Notes: generated from the sequence alone by a model not told the origin. 64,000 nt of DNA from an uncultured Candidatus Actinomarina sp. (GCA_902526825.1 CABZMN010000004.1:1-64000), one strand, 5' to 3'. Counted from the first letter of the stretch, positions 43,478 to 53,799 are shown. Numbers and translations are program-made.

Positions 43478-45012
43478 TTTCTACTGTTTGATTTATTGAT
43501 ATATTTAAGGTCAGATATTACTGGGTCTAAAATGTCCATATTTTCAATTCGCCATTTCCAGTTATTTACAGTAGTACCTGGTATATTAAATCGTGACTTG
43601 TAATCAAGTTGTAATAAATCTTGAACAGTTGTGATAGCTAATTTACAAGGAGATTCCCATATCAATGAAATAAAATTCCAAATGTCACTTTCAAATTGAT
43701 TATTTAATTTATTTGAATATTCGTTAAAATTTTTAATTTGAGATTTACTTGCTTCATTAAGCCATTGTTTAATTGTAGGACTATCGTGAGTTCCAGTGTA
43801 AGCAGCTAAATTTTCTTCCCAATATTTTGGATGGATTTCTTCAAAATAATCATCAGATGCCTCTTCAAACAATTTATTTTGGTTCACTACATCAGTGTCA
43901 CCTTGGAAAGGCAAACCTTCATTATCATCAGGAATTCTTTGTTGTAGAACTTTCATACCTGGAATATTGTATTTATTTAATAACGACTTGGTTTCTTTCA
44001 AAATAACTCCCAAATCTTCAGCTAAAAGTTTATCCAGATCTACATTCTTTGAAATTTTGTCAAAAAATTCACTTTTTGGTCCCAATTTCCACTCACCTTT
44101 TAGGGCTGAATCTCCCTTTTTAATTACCCAATATTTAAAGAATCCTACAAAATGATCTATTCGAAGATAATTGTAAAGATCTAAAGTTTTGTTTAATTTA
44201 TCTGTCCAATATTTATAATTATCTAACTTTTGTCTGTCCCATTGGTAGAGGCAATTATTCCAAACTTGCCCCTCCTTGTTAAAGCTATCTGGTACAGCAC
44301 CTGATACATATGACATTTCACCACCATTATCAAGTTCAAAAATTTCTTTATTTAACCAAACATCAGCAGAGTTATGATTTACATAAATTGGAATATCTCC
44401 AAGTATTTGAATTTGTTTTTTATTCGCATACTCTCTTAATTTTCCCCACTGTCTAAAAAATTCAAATTGTGTAAATATATGAAATTTAAGTAGTTTTTTA
44501 TCATTTTTTGTAATGTTCTCATAAAGATTGTCACTATATTCTTGGTGATCTTTTTCCCAACTTGTCCAATTTTTTAAACCATATTTATCTCTCAAAACAA
44601 GGTAAGTTATATGGCTTCTGATTAATTCATCATTAAGTAATTCAAAGAATATAGGATCTTCAATATTTATATTTTGAGAAATTTCATAAAAAATTTTATC
44701 TTTGAATTTGTAAACATTTTTGAAATCAACTGATTTCTTATCAAATTCTTTAACTGATGATGTTGGTTGATAATCGCTGATATTATTTAGATCAATTAAA
44801 TATCTATTACCTAGCAATGATGAAGGGCTTGAATATGGTGAGTATTCGTCATTACTGGTGAGTCCTAGTGGAAGTAATTGCCAGATTTTTGTCTCCGTTT
44901 CTTCTAAAAAATCTACGAATTCAAATGCTGAGTAGCCAAAGTCACCTATTCCATATTTGGATGGTAAAGCTGTGGGGTGCAAAATTAATCCAGATGATTT
45001 TTTAATATCCAA
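43474..45012 (-). CDS. malQ: 4-alpha-glucanotransferase (GH77)
   Basis: Disproportionates maltodextrins. The 512 residues show HPTALPSKYGIGDFG at the start, LLPLGLTSNDEYSPYSSPSS, the nucleophile Asp in YLRIDHFVGF, the acid/base region LAEDLGVI, and GTHDSPT. The start is TTG 45012 with GAAAGG before it. It is divergent from a GH13 gene, forming an alpha-glucan locus. Confidence 0.95.
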   Translation of the reverse strand: MDIKKSSGLILHPTALPSKYGIGDFGYSAFEFVDFLEETETKIWQLLPLGLTSNDEYSPYSSPSSLLGNRYLIDLNNISDYQPTSSVKEFDKKSVDFKNVYKFKDKIFYEISQNINIEDPIFFELLNDELIRSHITYLVLRDKYGLKNWTSWEKDHQEYSDNLYENITKNDKKLLKFHIFTQFEFFRQWGKLREYANKKQIQILGDIPIYVNHNSADVWLNKEIFELDNGGEMSYVSGAVPDSFNKEGQVWNNCLYQWDRQKLDNYKYWTDKLNKTLDLYNYLRIDHFVGFFKYWVIKKGDSALKGEWKLGPKSEFFDKISKNVDLDKLLAEDLGVILKETKSLLNKYNIPGMKVLQQRIPDDNEGLPFQGDTDVVNQNKLFEEASDDYFEEIHPKYWEENLAAYTGTHDSPTIKQWLNEASKSQIKNFNEYSNKLNNQFESDIWNFISLIWESPCKLAITTVQDLLQLDYKSRFNIPGTTVNNWKWRIENMDILDPVISDLKYINKSNSRN

Positions 45013-45065
45013 TTCAAACCTTTCATCTAAAGTATATAGTAAAATATTTACTCATATTACTTATT

Positions 45066-46994
45066 ATGGTTGAAAAGCACTCTGTAGAGTTTGTTGATAA
45101 AGATGAAAGTCAAAAAATTGAATTTTTTGAAGGTGATGCTCATTTGGGACATTATGACATCAAATTTGATTTTAATGACAAAAAGTTTTTTTCGATAGCT
45201 GATGATGGTACAGCAAATATAAGAATTCATACTCAAACTGACATTGCTGATGTATGGTTATTTTTAGAAGATTCTGACTTAAGACCAATGCAACTTAAAT
45301 GTCTCGCTGAAACAGCAAGATATAAATTTTGGGAAATACAAGTAAAGTTTAATTTAGAAAATGTGAAGTTCAGTTTTGGAGCAACAACAAACAAAAAACT
45401 AAATATTTATTATGGTACGAGCGGAATTGCGAATTTTATTTCTCCATCGGAAAAATGGTTTTATTCAGAGGAAAATTTTAAAAGACATATAGTACCTGAC
45501 TGGGTTTACGGCGGAGTGATGTATCAGATATTTCCTGAGAGGTTCAATTATTCAGATACAAACTCACTTTTTGATGAAAAAGTTGAATGGGGTTCAACAC
45601 CAAAAAGGCTAGAATTTCAAGGTGGTGATCTTTATGGAATTATTGACAAGCTGGACTATATCAAAAATCTAAATGTAAATATTTTATATCTTAATCCCAT
45701 ATTTTTATCAGGCAGTACACATAGATATGATACATGGGATCATTTTAAAGTTGACCCCAAACTTGGTGGGGAAAAAGCTTTGGAAAAATTAATAGATGAA
45801 TTACATGCTAGAAAAATGAAAATAATTTTTGATACATCATTAAATCATGTTCATCCAAAACATTTTGCTTTTCAAGACATAATTAAAAATGGTGAGAAAT
45901 CAAAATACAAAGATTGGTTTACTATTTATGAATATCCTGTTCATTTAAAGTACAGACCACATTTGTATGAAAATACTTATAAAGTTGGCTGGGACGGTAA
46001 TGAAAAAGAGTATAAACAATATCTAGAAAAAACTTTTTTAGAAACTGAAATTCCTGTGAAAAATATTGATGATGATGGTCCTATAGTTGAACCTTCATAT
46101 AAATCATGGTGGGGTGTTCCTGATATGCCAAAAATCAATTACTCATGTGAAGATGCAAGAAAATGGGCATTGGATGTAACAGCATTTTGGATTAATAATT
46201 TTAATATTGATGGATGGAGAATGGATGTTGCTAAAGAAATAGATTTATTGTTTTGGAAAGATTTCAGAAATATAGCAAAAGATAGTAATCAAAATGTTCT
46301 CTTATTTTCCGAAATCTTTGGTGATACATCTCAATGGCTTCAAGGTGATATGTTCGATGGAACTATGAATTATTCATTTAGAGAATCAATGGTTGATTAC
46401 TTTGCGACTAAAAGAATGAGTATTTCAGAATTTTCAGATTCTTTAGCAAATTTATATTTTATGTATTCTTTTAAAGCACTATCATCATGTCAAAATCTTT
46501 TAAGTTCACATGATGTAAAAAGATTTTTAAATAGATGTTCTGATATTTCGTCAATTTACGGACCAATATTTATGCAAGCTACTTTTCCTGGTATTGCGGG
46601 AATTTATTATGGTGATGAAATTGGGTTAAATGGTGGAAACGAACCAAATAACAGAGAAGCTTTTCCATGGAATGATGAGGGTATTTGGGATTTAAATTTA
46701 CAAAATTATATTCGAGAAATTATGAATATTAAATCTTCAAATAATATTTTGAAATATGGAAATTTCCAACTCTTACCAAATCAGAATGATGCGATAGTCT
46801 TTCGACGTGCCTTAAAAGATAAATCACTTTTGTGTATATTTAACAGATCTGAAGATCAAAAAAATATTAAAATTCCAAGTACAGCACACAGCATCGACCA
46901 AATTTTTGGAAACTCAGATATTGAATTAATTGATGGAAATATTCTTATTTCAGAATTGGAAAAAAACACTGGCTTAATTATTTTTGAGAATTAA
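45066..46994 (+). CDS. GH13 alpha-glycosidase (cyclomaltodextrinase/neopullulanase type)
   Basis: 642 residues. An N-terminal beta-rich region of about 140 residues (CBM34-like position) precedes YQIFPERFNYSD and the TIM barrel. Catalytic residues are Asp387 (DGWRMDVA), Glu416 (FSEIFGD) and Asp483 (SSHDVKRF), with IFDTSLNHVHPKHFAF as the first conserved block. It has no signal peptide, so it acts on cytoplasmic maltodextrins. It is expected to work with MalQ. The stop shares TTAA with the convergent GT8 gene. Confidence 0.9.
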   Translation: MVEKHSVEFVDKDESQKIEFFEGDAHLGHYDIKFDFNDKKFFSIADDGTANIRIHTQTDIADVWLFLEDSDLRPMQLKCLAETARYKFWEIQVKFNLENVKFSFGATTNKKLNIYYGTSGIANFISPSEKWFYSEENFKRHIVPDWVYGGVMYQIFPERFNYSDTNSLFDEKVEWGSTPKRLEFQGGDLYGIIDKLDYIKNLNVNILYLNPIFLSGSTHRYDTWDHFKVDPKLGGEKALEKLIDELHARKMKIIFDTSLNHVHPKHFAFQDIIKNGEKSKYKDWFTIYEYPVHLKYRPHLYENTYKVGWDGNEKEYKQYLEKTFLETEIPVKNIDDDGPIVEPSYKSWWGVPDMPKINYSCEDARKWALDVTAFWINNFNIDGWRMDVAKEIDLLFWKDFRNIAKDSNQNVLLFSEIFGDTSQWLQGDMFDGTMNYSFRESMVDYFATKRMSISEFSDSLANLYFMYSFKALSSCQNLLSSHDVKRFLNRCSDISSIYGPIFMQATFPGIAGIYYGDEIGLNGGNEPNNREAFPWNDEGIWDLNLQNYIREIMNIKSSNNILKYGNFQLLPNQNDAIVFRRALKDKSLLCIFNRSEDQKNIKIPSTAHSIDQIFGNSDIELIDGNILISELEKNTGLIIFEN

Positions 46995-47785
46995 ATTAGC
47001 AAATTTTTTTGCAGCTCTCTCCATTTATTAGTCCAAATCGGAATTTCATTTTCACCCCATGGCTTTAGATCTCCAACAAAATGTACAATTAATGGATTAT
47101 CGTAGTTTTGATGTAATTTTTTATCTTCAGTTAATTTGAATGCCAGTAAGTTAAAAGTAATTGGTAATGGTGACCATTTATTTCTAAATACAAAATTCAT
47201 GGCATCTTGTTCAATGCAATCTGTAGGCCCATTGTTTTTAATCCAATTTATAAATTTATCTTCTAAATTCTCTTTTCTCCAAAAATCTAAATCAGCAATA
47301 AAAACACCATTATTAAAGTAAGGAAGGTCAGAATTTGAAAATGTTTTTCTACTCATTCCTGAATATTCAACTGTTGCTAATAGTTTATTCGACAAAGGGT
47401 AATCAATTAGTGGTTTTATATTTCTATTGACGTATGTATCAGGATCAATATAAATTGCTTTTTTATATTCAGGAAACAAAGACCCAATAAAGAGTCTGTG
47501 GCTCATATTTTTGGATATGTATCCTGCCTCATAAGCCAATCCATCCTCATCTAGCTTATTAAATCTATCTGAACATTTAAACTTAATATTAAGATTTTCA
47601 CAATTAATTTTTTTTACAAACTCATCCTCTTCTGATATCAAATTTTGAGGAACTAAACACATAAGGTCAAAAATGTGATCTTCATGATAGTTGATGCTTA
47701 ATGATTTAATGAAAACGGCTGCATATTCCATATAGTTTTCATCAAATGAAGTAATTATTACACTTTCTTTGTAATTGTTTCCCAT
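46991..47785 (-). CDS. GT8-like glycosyltransferase
   Basis: 264 residues. The retaining GT8 pattern is visible: ESVIITSFDENYMEYAAVFI at the start, the metal-binding DPDTYVN, FNNGVFIADLDFW, IEQDAMNFVF, and HFVGDLKPW near the C-terminus. It transfers a hexose from a nucleotide sugar. A role in starting or decorating a glucan is suggested by the next-door GH13 and GH77 genes but is not proven. TAAAGT six bases before the ATG (47792-47797) suggests leaderless transcription. Confidence 0.82.
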   Translation of the reverse strand: MGNNYKESVIITSFDENYMEYAAVFIKSLSINYHEDHIFDLMCLVPQNLISEEDEFVKKINCENLNIKFKCSDRFNKLDEDGLAYEAGYISKNMSHRLFIGSLFPEYKKAIYIDPDTYVNRNIKPLIDYPLSNKLLATVEYSGMSRKTFSNSDLPYFNNGVFIADLDFWRKENLEDKFINWIKNNGPTDCIEQDAMNFVFRNKWSPLPITFNLLAFKLTEDKKLHQNYDNPLIVHFVGDLKPWGENEIPIWTNKWRELQKNLLI

Positions 47786-47899
47786 AGTTCTACTTTAAAT
47801 CCTTTAACAAAAATAAAGGATTGAATTTAAAAATGATACATTTAATTCGTTAATTTTATATTTGTTAATTAAAATTCTAATAAAGAGTTAGGAAATTAT

Positions 47900-49828
47900 A
47901 TGTCAAAACTTCATGATTTTATGAAAAATAGAGAAGCTTCAGTAACAAGTGTCGTGGATGGTAAAACTATTATTGATTACTTTAACCAAAATGCAGATGA
48001 ATTCCCAGATTATCCAGCACTTAATACTCCAATCAACGATGAATATTCTGGATGGGACTCAACATCATGGTCAGAATATAGAGAATTAGTACATAACCTT
48101 GCCGCTGGACTTATTGATATTGGTTTTAGTCAGGGAGATAATGGCTTTATTGTATCCGACAACACAAAAGAACATTTTATTTCAGATTTATCAATAGTGC
48201 ATGCAGGAGGAACACCATCAACAATTTATAAACAACTTAAAGCTGGACAAATTGCATATATATCAAATTTATTAGATGCAAAAATTGCATTTGTAGGAAA
48301 CTCGGAGTTATTTAAAGAGGTAAATGAAGCAAAAAAAGAATGCAAAAATCTAGAATATATCATCATTATTGAGGATTATGAACAATATAAAGACTTAGAT
48401 TATGTTTTAAATTTTCAGGAAATAATTGAAAACGGAAAAAAATTAAATGAATCAGATTCCTCAAAGCTTGAAAATGCTATTGCAAGTGTTACGCCTCAAT
48501 CATTAGCGTGTTTAATATTTACATCCGGTACAACAGGTAATCCAAAGGGTGTAATGATTACACATGAAAACGTATTATGGACCGCACAGAGTCTTTTTGC
48601 TGAAACTGTTCAATTGTCAACAAATCCAAGGATCGTCTCATATCTGCCTATGGCACATATTGCTGCAAGATTAGGAGATCATTATCAGTCAATTTACAGA
48701 CGAGGACAAATTTTTCCAGTTCCAATATTAGAGGATATGGCAAAAGCACTTCCAACAATCAAACCATCTATATTTTTAGCAGTACCTAGAGTCTGGGAAC
48801 GTTTTCAATCTGGATTGCTGAATAAAATTAATGAATCTGATAAAAAAGATTTAGCACTGAAAGCTATAGATAATGGTCTCGAAAGAGTTGAATATGAACA
48901 GCGTGGAGAGAAACCACCGATTGGAATAAGGCTTAAAGATGCAATATTTAAAAAACTTGTTTTTGAGAAGTCATTTAAACAAGGACTAGGACTTGACAGT
49001 ACAGAAATTTTTGCAACTGCTGCTGCACCAATGAATCCAGACGTGCATAAATGGTTTCATGCTATTCATATTGATGTTACTGAAATATATGGAATGACTG
49101 AAGATACAGGCCCTGCAACTATTGGTATACCAAATCACGCTATTGACTATGTTAAAAATATGTTTAAATCAGGTAGTGTTCCACTTCCTGAAGTTCTAAA
49201 TCCTATTGGTAAGGTAGGTATTCCACTTGCAGGAACCGAGGTAAAAGTTCTTGAAGATGGTGAATTATGTATTAAAGGTAAGCACGTTGCATCAGGATAT
49301 TATAAATTAGAGGAAGAAACAAAAGAAACCTTTGATAATGATGGATGGTTACATACAGGTGATCTTGCAGATATTGATGAAAATGGATATGTGAAAATTG
49401 TAGGAAGAAAAAAAGAGATACTCATAACCTCAGGTGGAAAAAATATAGCCCCTGTTGAAATTGAAGATCATGTAAAACCACATACACTCGTAGGTCAAAT
49501 ATGTGTTGTAGGAGATGGTAAAAAATTCTTGGCAGCTTTAATTGTTCTTGATGGTGATGGTGGTGCCGAAAAATGGGCAGAGGAAAATGGAGTTGAATAT
49601 AATATAAGTGAAATGTCAAAAAATTCTAGAGTTATCAATGCAATACAAGAACAAATTGATCAAGCAAATTCAAAAGTTGCTAGAGTTCAGCAAATCAAGA
49701 AGTTTACACTTCTTGAAAATGAATGGACAGACTCAAGTGGTGAATTAACACCAACTTTGAAATTAAAAAGAAATGTTATTGCTGAGAGATACAATAACGA
49801 AATTGAATCAATGTACGAGGAGGCTTAA
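47900..49828 (+). CDS. Long-chain fatty acid-CoA ligase (FadD15-like)
   Basis: 642-residue AMP-forming ligase. IFTSGTTGNPKGVMITHENV is the AMP-binding loop, VTEIYGMTEDTG the A5 block, GWLHTGDLADIDENGYVKIV with GRKKEILITSGGKNIAPVEIE the hinge, and a short C-domain ends in ELTPTLKLKRNVI. Activates fatty acids for beta-oxidation or lipid synthesis. A weak Shine-Dalgarno TTAGGA precedes the ATG. First gene of an acyl-CoA operon with the SDR and the acyl-CoA dehydrogenase. Confidence 0.93.
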   Translation: MSKLHDFMKNREASVTSVVDGKTIIDYFNQNADEFPDYPALNTPINDEYSGWDSTSWSEYRELVHNLAAGLIDIGFSQGDNGFIVSDNTKEHFISDLSIVHAGGTPSTIYKQLKAGQIAYISNLLDAKIAFVGNSELFKEVNEAKKECKNLEYIIIIEDYEQYKDLDYVLNFQEIIENGKKLNESDSSKLENAIASVTPQSLACLIFTSGTTGNPKGVMITHENVLWTAQSLFAETVQLSTNPRIVSYLPMAHIAARLGDHYQSIYRRGQIFPVPILEDMAKALPTIKPSIFLAVPRVWERFQSGLLNKINESDKKDLALKAIDNGLERVEYEQRGEKPPIGIRLKDAIFKKLVFEKSFKQGLGLDSTEIFATAAAPMNPDVHKWFHAIHIDVTEIYGMTEDTGPATIGIPNHAIDYVKNMFKSGSVPLPEVLNPIGKVGIPLAGTEVKVLEDGELCIKGKHVASGYYKLEEETKETFDNDGWLHTGDLADIDENGYVKIVGRKKEILITSGGKNIAPVEIEDHVKPHTLVGQICVVGDGKKFLAALIVLDGDGGAEKWAEENGVEYNISEMSKNSRVINAIQEQIDQANSKVARVQQIKKFTLLENEWTDSSGELTPTLKLKRNVIAERYNNEIESMYEEA

Positions 49829-49830
49829 AT

Positions 49831-50745
49831 ATGTCAGATGTTAATTTTGAAAACAGAGTAGCGATTGTTACAGGTGCTGGGAATGGTTTAGGTAAAGCAT
49901 ATGCGCTAGAGCTTGGTAAAAGAGGTGCAAAGGTTGTAGTTAACGACCTAGGAGGTGCTGTTGATGGTTCAGGATCAGGTAACTCACCAGCAGATGATGT
50001 TGTAAATCAAATTATCAATAATGGTGGGGAAGCTGTTGCAAATTATGATTCTGTTGCTTCAAAAGATGGTGGAGAGTCAATAGTTCAAACTGCAATAGAT
50101 AATTTTGGAACTGTTGATGCTGTAATTAATAATGCAGGGATATTGAGGGATAGAAGTTTCGCAAATATGACTGAGGAAGAATTTTTGTTAATTGTTGATG
50201 TACATCTAAAAGGAACGTTTTATGTGACTCATCCTGCATTCAAAATAATGAAGGAAAAAAATTATGGAAGAATTGTAAATGTTGCTTCTCCATCAGGTTT
50301 ATTTGGAAATTTTGGTCAAGCAAATTATGGTGCAGCAAAAATGGGTATAGTTGGTCTTACTAATGTCTTAGCAATTGAGGGGGCTAAATACAATATTAAG
50401 GTAAATGTTATAGCACCTACTGCTTACACAAGGATGACGGAAGGACTCATCCCTGAAGATGTTGGTAAATTTATGACTCCTGAGCTTGTAACACCATTGG
50501 TTACATATCTTGCATCTGAAGCTTGTGAACCAACCCATGAAATATATGGGGTTGCAGCAGGTAGGTTTGCAAGAATTGGGATAATCACCCATGAAGGTTA
50601 TGTTAACCAACAAGCAACAGCTGAAGACATTGCCAACAATATAGATGAGATAAGGACAATTACAGATGGGACTTACCCTTTAAGCAATGATGATGAAAAT
50701 ATGTTAATAATGAAAGCTTTACAGGGAAATAGCTCTAACGAATAA
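49831..50745 (+). CDS. (3R)-hydroxyacyl-CoA dehydrogenase-like SDR (HSD17B4 N-domain type)
   Basis: 304-residue short-chain dehydrogenase. NAD binding VTGAGNGLGKAYALEL, then the insert VVNDLGGAVDGSG typical of the multifunctional-enzyme 2 family, VINNAGILRDRSFANMTEEE, catalytic Ser in VASPSG and YGAAK. The C-terminal extension (ATAEDIANNIDEIRTI) is also of that family. It likely oxidises a 3-hydroxyacyl-CoA. It starts two bases after the ligase stop. Confidence 0.9.
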   Translation: MSDVNFENRVAIVTGAGNGLGKAYALELGKRGAKVVVNDLGGAVDGSGSGNSPADDVVNQIINNGGEAVANYDSVASKDGGESIVQTAIDNFGTVDAVINNAGILRDRSFANMTEEEFLLIVDVHLKGTFYVTHPAFKIMKEKNYGRIVNVASPSGLFGNFGQANYGAAKMGIVGLTNVLAIEGAKYNIKVNVIAPTAYTRMTEGLIPEDVGKFMTPELVTPLVTYLASEACEPTHEIYGVAAGRFARIGIITHEGYVNQQATAEDIANNIDEIRTITDGTYPLSNDDENMLIMKALQGNSSNE

Positions 50746-50751
50746 ACGGTG

Positions 50752-50762
50752 TATAATTCTAT
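50752..50762 (+). promoter_or_regulatory. Leaderless-type promoter before the first acyl-CoA dehydrogenase
   Basis: A consensus TATAAT (50752-50757) lies five bases before the ATG at 50763, in the 17-base gap after the SDR gene. It gives an internal start within the operon. Confidence 0.5.
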
Positions 50763-51980
50763 ATGGCGAAAATTGAAACAAAACCAGCTGATTCAGAAGA
50801 GTTAATAAAAGATAGACTCAAAGAGCTCATCTCATTCAGAGAAGAAAATCAAAATATTAAAGATTTTTGGGGAAAACAATTTGATTTAGGTTTAGCTTGG
50901 GTACATTTTCCAGAAGGATCTGGAGGTCTAAACGTAAATCCAAAGTTTCAATTACTTGTAAATGAAACCCTTCGTAAAGAAGGAATTTCAACCAGTAATC
51001 GCATAGCCAATTTACTTGGTATTGGAATGGGTGCTCCAACAATTAAGGAATATGGAACTCAAGAGCAAATTGATAAATATCTAAGACCCATGTTCACTGC
51101 AGATGAGATCTGGTGTCAGTTATTTTCTGAGCCAGGATCTGGTTCAGATTTAGCAAGCCTTTCAACAAAAGCAGTAGATGACGGAGATGGGTACATTGTT
51201 AATGGTCAAAAAGTATGGACCACATTGGGGCATTTATCAAAATGGGGTTTACTTGTTACAAGAACTGATCCGGAGGTTCCAAAACACCGTGGGTTAACAT
51301 TTTTTATAGTAGATATGGAATCAGAAGGAGTTGAAGTAAGGCCATTAAGACAAATTACGGGAGAAGCTGAATTCAATGAAGTTTACTTTACAGATGTAAA
51401 AATTCCAAAAGAAAATGTCTTAGGAGAAGTAGGTGACGGCTGGAGAGTATCATTAGCTATATTGATGAACGAAAGAGTTGCTATTGGGGGCAACGTTAGA
51501 CAAAGAGGAAGTGGAGCTCCTGGGCACCTTGTACAACTTTGGAAAGATCGAAACTTAGATGACCCTGTTGTAAAAGACAAGCTCGTGGATTTATGGATTC
51601 AACAAGAAGCTGTACGGCTTACAAATATGAGAGCTTCAGAACTGAGAGAAAAAGGAACACCTGGTCCTGAAGGCTCTACAAGCAAGCTTCACGAGGCTGA
51701 AATTAACAAATCTTCTTATGAATTTGGTATGGAGATGTTAGGAAATGATGGATTGTTATTTCCAAGAGGATATGAGTTATCTCAACCTGAATTAAATTTT
51801 GATAATGATTCATACGGTTTTACCGATACACAAAGTTTATTTTTAAGATCTCGAGCCAACTCCATTGAAGGTGGTACATCAGAAATCATGCGAAACATTA
51901 TTGCAGAAAGAGTTTTAGGTCTTCCTAGCGAACCAAAATTAGATAAAGATAAAGCTTGGAAAGATTTGCCAAGATCTTAG
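50763..51980 (+). CDS. Acyl-CoA dehydrogenase
   Basis: 405-residue FAD-dependent dehydrogenase. FSEPGSGSDLASLSTKAV is the FAD/substrate signature and GHLSKWGLLVTRTDP the next block. The C-terminal half holds SIEGGTSEIMRNIIAERVLG, the usual closing motif. The chain length of its substrate is unknown. It belongs with the ligase and SDR encoded upstream and has its own candidate promoter. The stop (TAG) shares TTAG with convergent thiN. Confidence 0.93.
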   Translation: MAKIETKPADSEELIKDRLKELISFREENQNIKDFWGKQFDLGLAWVHFPEGSGGLNVNPKFQLLVNETLRKEGISTSNRIANLLGIGMGAPTIKEYGTQEQIDKYLRPMFTADEIWCQLFSEPGSGSDLASLSTKAVDDGDGYIVNGQKVWTTLGHLSKWGLLVTRTDPEVPKHRGLTFFIVDMESEGVEVRPLRQITGEAEFNEVYFTDVKIPKENVLGEVGDGWRVSLAILMNERVAIGGNVRQRGSGAPGHLVQLWKDRNLDDPVVKDKLVDLWIQQEAVRLTNMRASELREKGTPGPEGSTSKLHEAEINKSSYEFGMEMLGNDGLLFPRGYELSQPELNFDNDSYGFTDTQSLFLRSRANSIEGGTSEIMRNIIAERVLGLPSEPKLDKDKAWKDLPRS

Positions 51981-52600
51981 TTATTATAAATTAAGCAGAA
52001 CTTTCCATCCTCTACGGAAACCTCAATATCATTATTGACTGAAATATTTCTTAAAGTGATAGATTTACCAAATTCAATATTTTCATTTTCAAGGTTCCAT
52101 TGTGCTCCAGATATATTTAAATTTTTCAAATTCGAAAATGGAAGGATACTAAATTCAACATTATTTCCAATTGCAATTTTTTTTGAATTAGGAATGAGTA
52201 CTGTCTGATCCTTATGTATCCAAGAAATTTGTTGGTCCTCTTGAAAGCTAATAATTACAGTTAAAACACTAAACAAATGGTCAATTTCTCCATATTCTCC
52301 ACCTATAATTGTTATATCCTTAATTTCTTTATCCAGTACATGTTTTAAAGCAAGTTCAAAATCTGTTTCATTTTTATTAGTTTTATATTTTAAAATTTGA
52401 ACTTTATCTTTTTCTGCTCTCTGTATAGTTTTCTCATCTATTGAATCAAGATCACCAATAATTAGATCTGGTTTTAAAAATAATTTGTAAGCTTGTTCTG
52501 TTCCTGAATCTACAGCAACTACAAGATCATAATTTCCTAACTGGTCTCTTTTTGTACTATTAAGACCACCGTTTACTATAAGTGCATTTTTCATTTTCAT
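51977..52600 (-). CDS. thiN: Thiamine pyrophosphokinase
   Basis: Makes thiamine diphosphate from thiamine and ATP. The 207 residues begin ALIVNGG and carry AVDSGTEQAYKLFLKPDLI, GDLDSID, the KNETDFELALKH block and IIGGEYGEIDHLFS, the order of the TPK catalytic domain, then a beta-rich thiamine-binding domain. No other thiamine genes are nearby. The upstream gene on the same strand is an ATP-grasp enzyme 17 bases away. Confidence 0.9.
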   Translation of the reverse strand: MKMKNALIVNGGLNSTKRDQLGNYDLVVAVDSGTEQAYKLFLKPDLIIGDLDSIDEKTIQRAEKDKVQILKYKTNKNETDFELALKHVLDKEIKDITIIGGEYGEIDHLFSVLTVIISFQEDQQISWIHKDQTVLIPNSKKIAIGNNVEFSILPFSNLKNLNISGAQWNLENENIEFGKSITLRNISVNNDIEVSVEDGKFCLIYNN

Positions 52601-52617
52601 TTGAAGATTATCATAAA

Positions 52618-53799
52618 TTATTTAATAATTGGCATTGAAGTGTTCATTGCATTTTTTAATGCATTTAAAACTAAAGCTTTTTCGTTTGCTTGCGAAAACA
52701 CGAAACCTAAATATTTATCACCATAAGGAGGTTCCAACAAATCTGAATTCTCAAATACAGTTATTTCAACTGCCGATACATTATCAATGTTTTCCAATTC
52801 ATTTTGATTAATTGAAACAAATTTACCAGTTTGAGGAGTTGGAAGCATGAGTACGCCAACATAATTACTAAGGAGTTCAACAGGTTTTAACTCATCATAT
52901 AAAAATGCATGTAATGTTATTTCTTCAAGAGAGGCTTTAAACAACCCAAAACTTAAACATTTTGAACAAAGACCACCTATCATTCTTGGATTAATTTCAA
53001 TAATGAAAATATTTCCATCAAGTATTTTAAATTCAACATGTACGGGCCCATTCTCAAGACCAATTTTTTTACATGCATTATCAATCAATTCAACTATTTC
53101 ATTTTGTAATTTTTCAGATAGTTCGCTTGGGGTTATATAGATTGATTCTTCAAAGTAAGGTTCTTTGTATTCAATTGGCTTATCGAAAATTGTTATTTTA
53201 TTTAAATTAGAATTTATTAAGTTACCTTCCAATGCATATTCTTTACCATTTATATGTTGCTCAATAACCATTTCCTGATCTTCACATTCGTTCATTAAAT
53301 TAATGATGTAGTCTTTGTTTTTATTAAAATTATCAATTTTTAAAACACTTTTGCTTGCTGACCCAAAGTTTGGTTTTAAAACTGATGTACCATGTTTTTC
53401 TACAAACACTTCAATATCTTCGAGACTTTTTATAACCATATTTTTTGCTTTTATATTCGATATTGAATTTAAAGTATTTCTTGAGTTAAATTTATTCATT
53501 GAATGCTCTATTGCATGTAATTTATTTCCTTTAGCATCTAATAAATCAACTAGATAACCAGCAAATTTTAATGCACTATGGTCAACTGGAAGTACGTGAG
53601 TTACTTTATTAAGCTTTATCAATGTTTCATCGCTTATTTTTTCACTAAAATTATGAATAATTACAGTGTCACCAAATTGACTTGATACTTGATCGCTATC
53701 AGTGATTACTAGAAAATCGATACTTAATCTTTCTGCAGTTAGTACAAAATCATTAGATTTATAGCTATTTTCTGGGATTACTAGCAATAGTTTATTCAT
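52618..53799 (-). CDS. ATP-grasp ligase of unknown substrate
   Basis: 393 residues. The N-terminal Rossmann-like part (LLLVIPENSYKSNDF, VLPVDHSALKFAGYL) is followed by the ATP-grasp core: SVLKPNFGSASKSVLKI, MVIEQHINGKEYALEGNL, VHVEFKILDGNIFIIEINPR with the metal-binding Glu and Asn, and MIGGLCSKC. It resembles stand-alone carboxylate-amine ligases such as carnosine-synthase-like or CarB-like enzymes. The substrate is not readable. It may be co-transcribed with thiN and is divergent from nfuA. Confidence 0.82.
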   Translation of the reverse strand: MNKLLLVIPENSYKSNDFVLTAERLSIDFLVITDSDQVSSQFGDTVIIHNFSEKISDETLIKLNKVTHVLPVDHSALKFAGYLVDLLDAKGNKLHAIEHSMNKFNSRNTLNSISNIKAKNMVIKSLEDIEVFVEKHGTSVLKPNFGSASKSVLKIDNFNKNKDYIINLMNECEDQEMVIEQHINGKEYALEGNLINSNLNKITIFDKPIEYKEPYFEESIYITPSELSEKLQNEIVELIDNACKKIGLENGPVHVEFKILDGNIFIIEINPRMIGGLCSKCLSFGLFKASLEEITLHAFLYDELKPVELLSNYVGVLMLPTPQTGKFVSINQNELENIDNVSAVEITVFENSDLLEPPYGDKYLGFVFSQANEKALVLNALKNAMNTSMPIIK

